From contig NZ_RAPQ01000009.1 of NCBI RefSeq assembly GCF_003610555.1, positions 1 to 64,000 of the forward strand: DNA of 64,000 nt, written 5' to 3'. The notes beneath the pieces are model-generated. The model saw only the letters and a program-made list of their open reading frames with translations, did not search any database and was not told the origin of the DNA. The DNA is from Marinifilum flexuosum (GTDB lineage Bacteria; Bacteroidota; Bacteroidia; Bacteroidales; Marinifilaceae). This document shows positions 26,878 to 35,310 of this stretch, piece after piece. The translations under genes and the position numbers were made by a program. Each line of letters opens with the position of its first letter. Within the stretch, counting starts at the first letter, position 1.

Positions 26878-27204
26878 ATGAAAGAATTTAACAGGTTGGT
26901 GATTAAATATTTTTTAATTGGCATAGGAGTTGGTCTATTTAATTTCCTATTGATTGCTGGTCAGCCTTACTATTTTGATGGCATTAATTCTTTACAGCTA
27001 GAAGATATCAACTTTTTTTACACCCATATTTTAAGATACTCTTCAAATGCAATTGTTGGCATTTTCATTGTTTTTGATGCCTTTAAGTATGCCCAGAATA
27101 AGTATTGGATTTCGTTACTTGGTTTTTTAATGCCTGTGTTTGGTGTTTGCTTTGTATTACTTGAAAAGTATTTAAATCAGAAAGTTTACAATCATGGAAA
27201 ATAG
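26878..27204 (+). CDS. Small membrane protein, first of a tandem pair
   Basis: The 108-residue protein has a hydrophobic segment at about 10-30, another at 55-70 and a third at 77-95. Its C-terminal half (SNAIVGIFIVFDAFKYAQ) lines up with the same region of the next protein (LNAITAAFVFSDSKKEN), so the two are tandem paralogues. No family is recognised. It overlaps the next start by 11 bases, so they are translated together. Confidence 0.72.
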   Translation: MKEFNRLVIKYFLIGIGVGLFNFLLIAGQPYYFDGINSLQLEDINFFYTHILRYSSNAIVGIFIVFDAFKYAQNKYWISLLGFLMPVFGVCFVLLEKYLNQKVYNHGK

Positions 27205-27532
27205 AGCGATAAAATTAATAGGCAAATATGCCTTATTACTTTGTATATTATCTGGAATACAAATTCTAACAAATCACCTTGTTTCCCAATTAATAAAGAA
27301 TTCAATGGATACTGAATTCGAAACTTATTTAGTAGTTGCAAGCAACCTCTTTCCTTTTTTATTGAATGCCATAACAGCTGCATTTGTGTTTTCTGATAGT
27401 AAAAAAGAAAATCTTGAATGTAAATATTCAATACTATTAACTGTGTTTTACAGACCTATTGGGATAGTCTTATTCCTACTTTATGTAATTGACAAGGAAA
27501 TAAAGAGAAAATATATTACAAAGGCACATTAA
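27194..27532 (+). CDS. Small membrane protein, second of a tandem pair
   Basis: The 112-residue protein has about three predicted transmembrane segments (about 10-28, 45-65, 78-97). It is weakly similar to the preceding protein in topology and in the C-terminal half. Its start lies inside the preceding gene, implying translational coupling. Function unknown; a two-subunit membrane complex is possible. Confidence 0.72.
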   Translation: MENRAIKLIGKYALLLCILSGIQILTNHLVSQLIKNSMDTEFETYLVVASNLFPFLLNAITAAFVFSDSKKENLECKYSILLTVFYRPIGIVLFLLYVIDKEIKRKYITKAH

Positions 27533-27642
27533 AAACCAAACTATGACCACACGAGAGGACTCATGCGGTAGCGAAGGGAGCTGAAAGCTCAGAATATTGA
27601 CAGTAAATAAATAAAAACACTCACTATTAATCAAACTAAACA

Positions 27643-28059
27643 ATGAACGACATAAGCACAATTATTCTATTAATCGTATTCATATTAATTGGGATACCCG
27701 TATTTTTCTATTTGGTCCCAGTTGCACTCTGGTTTTCTGCACTACTATCAGGGGTAAATCTCACATTAATGGAATTAATATTTATGCGACTGAGAAAATC
27801 TCCTGTTCAGGATATTGTAATGGGTTTGATTACAGCAAGCAAAGGTGGTATTCCAATAAACAGAACTGAATTGGAAGCTCATGCACTAGCTGGAGGCAAT
27901 ACTGCAAATGTTATTAATGGATTAGTTGCCGCAAAACACGCTGGATTAAAATTATCATTTAAAAATGCATGCTCATCAGACTTTAAAGGCATCGATTTGG
28001 TGAAGTTAGTGCATAAAGAAGTGGAATCACGAAAAGAAGAAGAAAAAATTTTTGAGTAA
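27643..28059 (+). pseudogene. Truncated flotillin-like FloA (N-terminal part only)
   Basis: The 138-residue product matches the N-terminus of FloA. It has a membrane anchor (about 5-40, with FYLVPVALWFSALLSGVNLTL), then RLRKSPVQDIVMGLITASKGGI, and ELEAHALAGGNTANVINGLVAAKHAGL, all typical of the family. Normal FloA is about 330 residues. Here the sequence stops near the SFKNACSSDFKGIDLVKLVHKEV block with a charged tail. The repeat-rich C-terminal oligomerisation region is absent, and I do not see it downstream in any frame. It may be a pseudogene, or a short membrane-anchored regulator derived from flotillin. The intact start, clean membrane anchor and single stop leave the second option open. 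Confidence 0.75.
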
Positions 28060-28133
28060 AGTTTATTCTTATAGATAATGCGAATAGAATAACTAAACAT
28101 GAATCAAAACAAGAATATTTTATAACTACAGAT

Positions 28134-29606
28134 ATGCAAAAATTCACATTACTAAGCCATCAATGGAAGGCGGCCACCCGATCGGCATCGGCCTCCAAGA
28201 GTGCTGGCATCAAAGTCTTTATGGGCTTTGTCTTTTTTATTTTATTCCTTGAGTTACTGGGAGGAGGCTTTTACGTGGGTTCAAAACTTGCCGAAAGCTC
28301 TGCAAATCCTATTGCCGATTTAATGCGCTATGGATTGTATTTCTTTTTGGCTATTCTTCTGTTCCGCTACATGCTTCAGAAACTGCCAACTTTTATGGTA
28401 AAACCTTATTTGGTTCTGCCCATAAAAAAAAGCAAATTGGTGAATTTCATGTTGACCAAACCCTTGTTTAACAGTCTTAACATCCTGCCGCTTAGTTTTG
28501 TTTTGGCTATTACCCTTGGTTTACACAAGCAGATGGATGCATATAGCTTTTGGGTGATTGTTGGTACTGTTATGACTGGCGATTTATTTGTGAACTACCT
28601 GTCTATCTACATCAAAAGAGTACAGATAAAGCATGAATATGTCTTTTACCTGTTCCTGGCCAGTGTTGCGGCTCTGCTTTTTCTGGATCAGTTTGGTATT
28701 ATCGATCTGCAGGCCTTTTCTTCCCTTGTGTTTATGCAAGTAATAGAACAGCCATTGTACTTACTGATTGGATTGTTGCTTTTTGCAATGGCTTATTACC
28801 TGAATTTCCAATTGCTATACAATCACTTTTCGTTGGAAGACTTTGGAAAGGGCGATACCAACCAGAGAAGCAGTTTGGAGAACCTGAACTACCTGGATCG
28901 TTTCGGAAAAATTGGAACATTTGCCCTGCTGGAACTTAAAATGTGCGTAAGAAATAAGCGAACCAGAACCATGCTGTTTATGGCGCCTTTGTTCCTGCTG
29001 TATGGATTGTTCTTTTACAATGATCCGAAATATCTCGAAATGAATGGTTTTCTGATTTTTGTAGGCTTATTCATATCAGGTGGGTTTATGATGAGCTTTG
29101 GCTTGTACTTCTTTGCCTGGGAATCGGGACATTTTGATTTGGTGCTGACCGCCAATAATACTTATAAGGATTACATCAAAGCCAAATACTATTTGATGAT
29201 GTCGACCAGTACGGTGATTTACCTTTTATCGACATTCTATGTTTTTTATGGTATCGAAATCCTGATTATAAACAGCATGTGCTTCTTGTTTAACATAGGT
29301 GTTAATAGCCTGTTGCTTCTCTATTTTGCAACCAACAACAATCAACACATGGATCTTTCGAAAGGTTCAGCATTTAATTATCAAGGGGTTGGCGGAAGAC
29401 ATTTTGTTTTAATGATTCCTTTGTTGGTGATTCCATTGTTCATTTACCTGCCTTTTGGTTTGTTCGATCAGGCCAATTTGGGTTTTGCTGTTATCGGCAT
29501 ACTAGGCGTATTGGGTTTACTGTTCCGCGAAAAGTTGCTGGATATCATTACCCAACGTTTTATTGAGAAGCGATACCAAATGTCAGAAGGATTTAGAAAT
29601 AAGTAA
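28134..29606 (+). CDS. DUF5687-family ABC transporter permease-like protein
   Basis: The 490-residue protein starts at ATG 28134 and has about 10-12 hydrophobic segments. The N-terminus (FTLLSHQWKAATRSASASKSAG) and the central ALLELKMCVRNKRTRTMLFMAP are typical of this Bacteroidota permease group. The ATP-binding partner gene begins 20 bases downstream. It is likely an ABC-2 type exporter permease in the inner membrane. The substrate is unknown; the family is often near lipid or peptide export genes. Operon with the ATPase. Confidence 0.85.
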   Translation: MQKFTLLSHQWKAATRSASASKSAGIKVFMGFVFFILFLELLGGGFYVGSKLAESSANPIADLMRYGLYFFLAILLFRYMLQKLPTFMVKPYLVLPIKKSKLVNFMLTKPLFNSLNILPLSFVLAITLGLHKQMDAYSFWVIVGTVMTGDLFVNYLSIYIKRVQIKHEYVFYLFLASVAALLFLDQFGIIDLQAFSSLVFMQVIEQPLYLLIGLLLFAMAYYLNFQLLYNHFSLEDFGKGDTNQRSSLENLNYLDRFGKIGTFALLELKMCVRNKRTRTMLFMAPLFLLYGLFFYNDPKYLEMNGFLIFVGLFISGGFMMSFGLYFFAWESGHFDLVLTANNTYKDYIKAKYYLMMSTSTVIYLLSTFYVFYGIEILIINSMCFLFNIGVNSLLLLYFATNNNQHMDLSKGSAFNYQGVGGRHFVLMIPLLVIPLFIYLPFGLFDQANLGFAVIGILGVLGLLFREKLLDIITQRFIEKRYQMSEGFRNK

Positions 29607-29626
29607 TTAAAAAAGAGATTAATATC

Positions 29627-30346
29627 ATGATACATATCGATAATTTAAGCAAAGCATATAACACAGTTAAGGTTCTAGACATAGAACAATTGGAGATTCC
29701 ACAAGGTGAATCGTTTGGTTTGGTTGGGAATAATGGAGCAGGAAAAACTACATTGTTTCGACTGATACTCGATTTGATTAAGGCAGACAAAGGACAGGTA
29801 TTGAGTAAAAATATTGCTGTACACGCCGACAGTCAATGGAAAAACTATACGGGTTCGTTTCTTGACGAAGGCTTTTTAATTGACTTCTTAAAACCTGAAG
29901 AGTACTTTAAGTTTATTGCTGATATTAATGGGGTTACCAAAGAAGAACTGCAAGCATTTTACAATGATTTTGCAGATTTCTTTGGTGATGAAATCCTGAA
30001 TAAGAACAAGTATGTTCGTGATTTCTCGAAAGGGAATCAAAAGAAGATTGGCATTTTTGGTGCTATCATTAGTCAACCTGAAGTTTTAATTTTGGATGAA
30101 CCTTTTGCCAACCTGGATCCCTCCTCTCAGATACGTCTGAAGATGTTGTTGAAGGATTTACATCAGAAAAAGAACTTGACCATGCTCATCTCCAGTCACG
30201 ACCTGAATCATATTGCCGAAGTAAGTGAGCGCATCGTAATTTTGGAAAAAGGTGAAGTGGTTAAGGACCTATTAACCTCTGATGATACTTTGGGTGAATT
30301 GGAAGGATATTTCAATCCTGAGGCTGCTGTTAAGGCTGAAAGTTAA
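29627..30346 (+). CDS. ABC transporter ATP-binding protein
   Basis: The 239-residue ATPase has Walker A GNNGAGKTT near 36, a signature FSKGNQKKIG near 135, and Walker B VLILDEPFANLD near 153, followed by the H-loop SSHD. It pairs with the DUF5687 permease encoded 20 bases upstream to form an ABC-2 type exporter. The signature is FSKGN rather than the usual LSGGQ, common in this permease-linked subfamily. Confidence 0.92.
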   Translation: MIHIDNLSKAYNTVKVLDIEQLEIPQGESFGLVGNNGAGKTTLFRLILDLIKADKGQVLSKNIAVHADSQWKNYTGSFLDEGFLIDFLKPEEYFKFIADINGVTKEELQAFYNDFADFFGDEILNKNKYVRDFSKGNQKKIGIFGAIISQPEVLILDEPFANLDPSSQIRLKMLLKDLHQKKNLTMLISSHDLNHIAEVSERIVILEKGEVVKDLLTSDDTLGELEGYFNPEAAVKAES

Positions 30347-30370
30347 GCTAAAACATTGAATAGATCTAAA

Positions 30371-30401
30371 CATGTCTGGCATCGTTGAGGTGCCTGACAT
30401 G
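30371..30401. other. Imperfect palindrome downstream of ABC genes
   Basis: CATGTCTGGCA (30371-30381) pairs with TGCCTGACATG (30391-30401) with one internal mismatch. No T tract follows. It may be a weak terminator or a REP-like element between the ABC pair and the next genes. Confidence 0.5.
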
Positions 30402-30452
30402 TGCTACTTCGATCTTGGGCATGAATAATAAACAAGCATTAAATCTTAACCA

Positions 30453-30902
30453 ATGAATTACCATAAAGATTTCATAAAGGAACAACACAAATCGAAACTT
30501 AGGATAGGAATTGGATTAGCCTTTTTACTTGTAGCAATTGCATGGATTGGCATGAAACTAATGGAGCAAGATACCATTGAGGCATTTGATTGGTTTTATT
30601 CTGGAATATTTGCACTTAATGCTCTGTTTCATATACTGGGAGGACTTGGTATACCGATTCAAAAACTTTTTGGAAGTGCCTTTATTGAGATAGATGAAAC
30701 ATGCATGAGAATTAAATTGGAAGTTTATAAAAAGGAGCAATTGGTAAAATGGGAAGACATTAGATCAATAGATTACAACAACAATTGCATTCGTATATCA
30801 ACTGATAAAGAAAGTATTGAAATGGCTTTATCGAAATTAGATTATGGCTCGGTGCAGGAAGTAAAAAAGGCAATCAGTTTATACGCAAAGCAAAATCTGT
30901 AA
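30453..30902 (+). CDS. Small membrane protein with PH-like C-terminal part
   Basis: The 149-residue protein has two hydrophobic helices (about 18-36 and 50-70). The following segment (AFIEIDETCMRIKLEV...VKWEDIRSIDYNNNCIRI) has the alternating pattern of PH-like YdbT/bPH domains. Function unknown. It is first in a run of small genes from 30453 to 33903. Confidence 0.7.
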   Translation: MNYHKDFIKEQHKSKLRIGIGLAFLLVAIAWIGMKLMEQDTIEAFDWFYSGIFALNALFHILGGLGIPIQKLFGSAFIEIDETCMRIKLEVYKKEQLVKWEDIRSIDYNNNCIRISTDKESIEMALSKLDYGSVQEVKKAISLYAKQNL

Positions 30903-30923
30903 ACTCAAAGGAAAAGATTGAAG

Positions 30924-31505
30924 ATGACACAATCAATAGAGAAACGAATAGAAGTTATCGAAGGGTTCAAACCTGCATACCAATGGAAAGGCAAAAGCCA
31001 GGAGAAAAAAGATAAAAAACTTAGGCAGTATGCTTTTCTTGATTATGGATTTGTAATGATATTGCTTTGCCTGGTAATATATGCTAGCTTGTTTGCCTAC
31101 CTGGAGTATGATTTTGTATCGAAAAAGTGGGATAATGCAGCATTGCTGGTTCAGTTTACCATGTTGTTTGCATTTAAGGCTCCTTTTGCTTACCTGGAAG
31201 TTTTGCTAAAGAAACATGCGAAGGAAATTAAAGATTCGAACATCAGCTTTAACGAAAAAGTAAACATGGATTTAGAATTCATGATCTCTAAACTGAACGA
31301 TCGTACGAAATACATATACCTTACAGGAATTCCCTTGATCGTAATCATGCTGGCTGCCTTTTTTCAAGTAATGGACTTGAATCCGCTGTGGGATAAATTT
31401 CCGGTAGCTGTATTTGCAATTAGCTTGTATCTTTTAATCAGAATTAATTTTGATGTTTTTAGGCTAAAAAGAAATATTAAAAAAGTGAATGACATTATGC
31501 AATAG
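30924..31505 (+). CDS. Membrane protein of unknown function
   Basis: I take ATG 30924 (193 residues); an in-frame TTG at 30918 is two codons upstream. It has four hydrophobic segments (about 45-66, 75-95, 130-150, 155-175). A charged N-terminus and a short cytoplasmic C-tail flank them. No family recognised. Part of the small-gene run after the ABC transporter. Confidence 0.72.
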   Translation: MTQSIEKRIEVIEGFKPAYQWKGKSQEKKDKKLRQYAFLDYGFVMILLCLVIYASLFAYLEYDFVSKKWDNAALLVQFTMLFAFKAPFAYLEVLLKKHAKEIKDSNISFNEKVNMDLEFMISKLNDRTKYIYLTGIPLIVIMLAAFFQVMDLNPLWDKFPVAVFAISLYLLIRINFDVFRLKRNIKKVNDIMQ

Positions 31506-31561
31506 AAATTGCACCGATTACTACTCAAATTGTTACAAATACCACATAAACTCATAAACAC

Positions 31562-31975
31562 ATGTTAGAACTAGAACCTGAGTATTTAAACAAAATCGCC
31601 AATCAGTTAATTGTAATTAGTTCATTATTGAGCGGCTTTTCGATTGCAGTAATGGCGAATATCTTGGTTAGTAATACCGAAAAAAGAATATCAAATCATA
31701 TTTTAAAAGTTACGACCGTTGCTGCAGCCTGCTTTTTAATCACTTTGTTTGCCATGACTAAAATTCTATTGATGACAACCAATGGCTTCCCTTTCAAAGT
31801 TGAGAATGCTGATCTTGCACTTCCAAAGATCATTGGTTTTATAGCTTTTATATTGGGAATAATTGCCCTTTCAGTTTTAATAGCTCTTTCTGGCTGGACA
31901 AAATCAAGGAAAACTGGAATATTTACCACAATTATTGGAGTCCTAAGCTTTATTGCAATATTGATCAATTTATAA
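31562..31975 (+). CDS. Small four-helix membrane protein of unknown function
   Basis: The 137-residue protein has four hydrophobic segments (about 10-30, 43-65, 83-105, 112-135). The even spacing suggests a compact bundle. No family is recognised. Same strand as its neighbours; spacers of 56 and 61 bases are compatible with an operon. Confidence 0.7.
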   Translation: MLELEPEYLNKIANQLIVISSLLSGFSIAVMANILVSNTEKRISNHILKVTTVAAACFLITLFAMTKILLMTTNGFPFKVENADLALPKIIGFIAFILGIIALSVLIALSGWTKSRKTGIFTTIIGVLSFIAILINL

Positions 31976-32036
31976 AACGACAACACAATTCTATCACCTA
32001 TATTTATTTAAATCAAAAACATTAAAATAGTTACAA

Positions 32037-32471
32037 ATGGCAAACGGACTGGATGACTTATTAGGAGATGCTAAAAAGAAAGGCTCTGAACTTTGGAGCA
32101 ATATCAAAAGCTCTGGGAAGGATAAACTAAAAATTGGCATACAAAAACTAAATGATGCTCTTCCCGATATTGAGAAAGCAGGTTTTGTTTTGGTTCGTTT
32201 GGATGTTGACATCGCTCTTCTGCCCCGTTTGTTTGCTCGATTTAAGCAAGTGCATCAAATTAGCGACGAAGAGAAAGAAGCCATTCTTACCAAAACCAAA
32301 AAGAACAAGTTTCTAAACTTCATACTAATGGGCCTGTTTAAAGCTGTTGAAATAAAAGGAGAAGTAAAGATTGACAGCATGAACCTGGAAGAAATTGAAT
32401 TGGAAATTGGCCTCACTCCTTCTGCAAAAATCATTTTCCGCCGAGAGGAAAGATTGAAGTTGATGGAGTAA
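32037..32471 (+). CDS. Soluble protein of unknown function
   Basis: The 144-residue protein has no membrane segment. An N-terminal helical region rich in Lys, Gly and Asp (MANGLDDLLGDAKKKGSELW) is followed by a mixed alpha/beta body. It contains IEKAGFVLVRLDVDIALLPRLFARF near 43. The only soluble member of the run. Function not recognised. Confidence 0.7.
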   Translation: MANGLDDLLGDAKKKGSELWSNIKSSGKDKLKIGIQKLNDALPDIEKAGFVLVRLDVDIALLPRLFARFKQVHQISDEEKEAILTKTKKNKFLNFILMGLFKAVEIKGEVKIDSMNLEEIELEIGLTPSAKIIFRREERLKLME

Positions 32472-32486
32472 TTTATTTGCATCACT

Positions 32487-32513
32487 TGCTAAGCATCTTG
32501 GAGATGCTAAGCA
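32487..32513. other. Hairpin between two small genes
   Basis: TGCTAAGCATC (32487-32497) pairs with GATGCTAAGCA (32503-32513) over 10 of 11 positions. No T tract follows, so it may process or stabilise mRNA rather than terminate. Confidence 0.45.
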
Positions 32514-32537
32514 TGTTTACCAAAATATAAAACTTAC

Positions 32538-33122
32538 ATGAAAAAAACCGAAAAAATACTAGCTGTAATTGCCTTTACCTCTATAATACTTAGCATGAAT
32601 CATGTGCCTTTTGGTGGAGCTATATCGGCATTGAGCTTTTCCGTTTTAGCACTTTTATACATGTATTTAAGTTTTGCTTTATTCAACAAAATTCCTTTCA
32701 CAAGAATATTAAAGAAAAAAGCTTACCTGAATGTTAGTAAATTACGAATTTTGGGAACAGTTCTTACCGGAATGTTTTTATCATTAAGCCTTATTGGAAT
32801 GCTATTCAAATTGCAATTGTATCCAATGGCAGACATAAATTTGCTTACAGGCATATTAGGACTATTAATTGCTGCCATAATTTCTATAATTAAATATTCA
32901 ACAGGTAAAGACAAGTTCTACCTTGATATTTTAAAACGAATTATCCTTGTTGGAGTATTCGGGTTTCTTTTCACCATCACTCCCAAAGAAAGCATTTTAG
33001 AAATCAGACACAGAAAACATCCAGAATATGTAGAAGCCGTTAAGAAAGCCTGGGCCGATCCTGATAATCAAGCTCTATGGAAAAAAGTTGAAGAAGAGAG
33101 TTTAAAGATATACGATGAATAA
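32538..33122 (+). CDS. Membrane protein of unknown function
   Basis: The 194-residue protein has five or so hydrophobic segments (about 8-25, 30-48, 70-90, 100-120, 135-150). It ends in a soluble charged tail (HRKHPEYVEAVKKAWADPDNQ). The TM4-5 region and the tail after PKESI have no recognisable motif. Part of the small-gene run. Confidence 0.7.
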   Translation: MKKTEKILAVIAFTSIILSMNHVPFGGAISALSFSVLALLYMYLSFALFNKIPFTRILKKKAYLNVSKLRILGTVLTGMFLSLSLIGMLFKLQLYPMADINLLTGILGLLIAAIISIIKYSTGKDKFYLDILKRIILVGVFGFLFTITPKESILEIRHRKHPEYVEAVKKAWADPDNQALWKKVEEESLKIYDE

Positions 33123-33153
33123 ATAATATATTTCCTAACCAAAGCACCCAATA

Positions 33154-33903
33154 ATGAAAAAACATGTAACCCAATTCCTTCAAGTAACGCTTATGTTATT
33201 TGTGTTGGCTTGTTCTCCACAATCACAAATCCAATATGTCGACAATTTAACAAGACATGACATTGCTTATCAATACCAATTCAAACAAAACAAAGACAAG
33301 GAGCTTGTAAAAGTTAAAAAGTCTGATAGTATTTTCAATTATCACATTCTCGATACTGTACTTGAAATTCATCAGTTTATTAGAGATCCTCAAGAACGTT
33401 TTAAGGAACTTAAAGCAATGATGGAAAAGTTGAAAGATAGAAAGCATATGCCACAAATTGAGGCTGATTCAGCATTCTATTTTCAGTCATGTAAATTTGA
33501 TGGACAAACTTGTTTTTCTTTTGCCTTGGAGAACTTCTTCAAGAATAACAATATTAATCCTCATCCTTACTTTGATTCTGAAAGCTTAATTGGTTCCAAA
33601 ACTTACCTTCTTGTATTGGACGCTATCAATTTGGAAAGTAAGGCAATTTCATGGAAAGAGTTCAAAAAGAACAAACACAATATGCCAAAAGAGGCATTGC
33701 TAGCTCTACAAGAGCAAGACAGGATTAATCATGGTATCTATTACAAAGATGGATTGTTCTATTCTAAAAATGGGTATTCAAAACCAGCTATATTTCCTAA
33801 TTTAAACAGCATTGTGAAATCATACAAATACACAGATACCGTTTGGGTTTACACAATTGATAACAGCAAATTGCATAAACATATTGAAACCATTAAAAAA
33901 TAA
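33154..33903 (+). CDS. Lipoprotein of unknown function
   Basis: The 249-residue protein starts with a lipoprotein signal, VTLMLFVLACSPQ, lipidated at Cys20. The mature part is alpha/beta and polar with FQSCKFDGQTCFSFALENFF around 110-130, which includes Cys residues in a papain-like context (DGQTCFSFAL). I cannot confirm a His partner. A C39- or papain-like fold is speculative. It is the last gene of the run and ends at a terminator. Confidence 0.72.
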   Translation: MKKHVTQFLQVTLMLFVLACSPQSQIQYVDNLTRHDIAYQYQFKQNKDKELVKVKKSDSIFNYHILDTVLEIHQFIRDPQERFKELKAMMEKLKDRKHMPQIEADSAFYFQSCKFDGQTCFSFALENFFKNNNINPHPYFDSESLIGSKTYLLVLDAINLESKAISWKEFKKNKHNMPKEALLALQEQDRINHGIYYKDGLFYSKNGYSKPAIFPNLNSIVKSYKYTDTVWVYTIDNSKLHKHIETIKK

Positions 33904-33980
33904 GGAGTTAAAAACGAAATAAACCCATTGGCAATTCTCAACTGCTTAATTTAAGTAATCCACAAGAGATTTCTATAAAA

Positions 33981-34020
33981 AACTAAAGTACGGACTTACA
34001 ATTCAGGCTTTAGTTTTTTG
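33981..34020 (+). terminator. Terminator after the small-gene run
   Basis: AACTAAAG (33981-33988) pairs with CTTTAGTT (34008-34015), followed by a T run. The loop is long (19 bases). It lies between convergent genes. Confidence 0.65.
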
Positions 34021-34046
34021 TAGAACAAGTAACATTCAATTCTTCT

Positions 34047-35210
34047 CTACATTTTATTATTTATTTGTATTCCCGATTGAATAAAGTTTTCTCCCCTCAT
34101 CTCATCCAACAGTTTGGTTTCCTTTAAGAACTGAGGCCAATGTTTCGAAAGATCTTCGCTTAGCATGTATGCTTCACACTCTTTTAGTTGGCTAATTACC
34201 AATTCTGGAATTTGTTTTTTTTCTGCCCAGCTGTAAAACTTCTGGTATTCTGCAACAACAGTTTGTTTCAAGTCTTCAGGCATTACTTTGGTGTTGTAGT
34301 ACAGTGGTCTGTCCAGTATGTTAATGTAAAGTCCATCAGGTTCAATAATCTGTTCCATCAGGCAAGTACGGTACAATTCAGGTAAATTCTTAATGGATAA
34401 TACCGAAATGGTTGGAGCAATTACAAAACGAAGCTGTTTCAAAGATCGAATTGCCTCTCTATTCTCCTGAAACTTCTGCCAATTGAAACCTTTACGGATG
34501 TATTCGCCTAATTTTCCATGTGCATCTATGCTCGCAAGAATTTCCACCTCAGGAAAGTGCTTCCAATAATCAAGCACATCATATTCACCAAACTTCAAAA
34601 CCGAAAAGTTAGTGTTGTAGCGCAATTTCATTTGTGTTGTCTTATTCTTTACCAACCAATCCAACAATTGATAATGTTCTTTGGTAACCAAAGGCTCACC
34701 TCCTGCAAAATAAATCTCCCTTGCTTGCAACAAGGCCTCTCCAGTTTCAGCAATAAAGTTTTCGAAATCAGTAATATTTTGTAGTAAAGCTATTTCTCCC
34801 AGATTACGTTTTAATTGTTTGCCTTCGGTAAACCATGCAGAACTAGCTCCATGCCAACAAGTGCGGCAAGCGAAATTACAGGCATTGGAAAAACGAATGT
34901 CGAAGTAAATGGGTAATTGAGGCGGTTCTTTTTCAAACAGATCCCCGAACTTCTCATGGGTTTCTTGTCGGATGCTCTTCCCTCCTGTTGCTTCCAATCT
35001 TTGACAAACACCGCATCTGTTATCCCCTTCACCTTTCTTGAATTTCTCACGAATCGCTTTAATTTCATCTCCATTCCAGATTTCATTAAAGCTTTGCATA
35101 TTGCAATCGCCATAAGGGATATTAGCCACGCAACAGGCCTTTACTTTTCCTGCATTTCCTACATGGTAGTGAATCCAAGGCATTAAGCAGTATGGGGTTT
35201 GTTTTGTCAT
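34047..35210 (-). CDS. Radical SAM protein with twitch/SPASM-like cysteine regions
   Basis: I choose ATG 35210 (387 residues). The in-frame ATG at 35303 lies across a palindrome and adds 31 atypical residues. The radical SAM cluster motif is CNFACRTC, binding the 4Fe-4S that cleaves S-adenosylmethionine. Before it, CLMPWIHYHV, ACCVAN and CGVCQRLE provide extra Cys that probably bind an auxiliary cluster, as in twitch-domain members. GGEPLVTKEHY is the GGE SAM-binding motif. The substrate is unknown: no peptide precursor or PqqD-like recognition protein is adjacent. The upstream co-directional gene is an S41 peptidase, 100 bases away. Confidence 0.87.
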   Translation of the reverse strand: MTKQTPYCLMPWIHYHVGNAGKVKACCVANIPYGDCNMQSFNEIWNGDEIKAIREKFKKGEGDNRCGVCQRLEATGGKSIRQETHEKFGDLFEKEPPQLPIYFDIRFSNACNFACRTCWHGASSAWFTEGKQLKRNLGEIALLQNITDFENFIAETGEALLQAREIYFAGGEPLVTKEHYQLLDWLVKNKTTQMKLRYNTNFSVLKFGEYDVLDYWKHFPEVEILASIDAHGKLGEYIRKGFNWQKFQENREAIRSLKQLRFVIAPTISVLSIKNLPELYRTCLMEQIIEPDGLYINILDRPLYYNTKVMPEDLKQTVVAEYQKFYSWAEKKQIPELVISQLKECEAYMLSEDLSKHWPQFLKETKLLDEMRGENFIQSGIQINNKM

Positions 35211-35233
35211 GGGGCAAAGATAAGATTTAAACA

Positions 35234-35261
35234 GTAGCGACCATGCATGCATGGTCGCTAC
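35234..35261. repeat. 28-bp perfect palindrome (GTAGCGAC type)
   Basis: The half GTAGCGACCATGCA (35234-35247) is followed by its exact reverse complement (35248-35261). It lies between the radical SAM and S41 genes. The GTAG-GAC outer arms resemble those at 40206-40229, suggesting a dispersed REP-like element. Confidence 0.75.
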
Positions 35262-35310
35262 AAAAGCAAAAAAGGAGGCTTTCCTCCCTGTTGCCCCAAT
35301 CATGGATATG

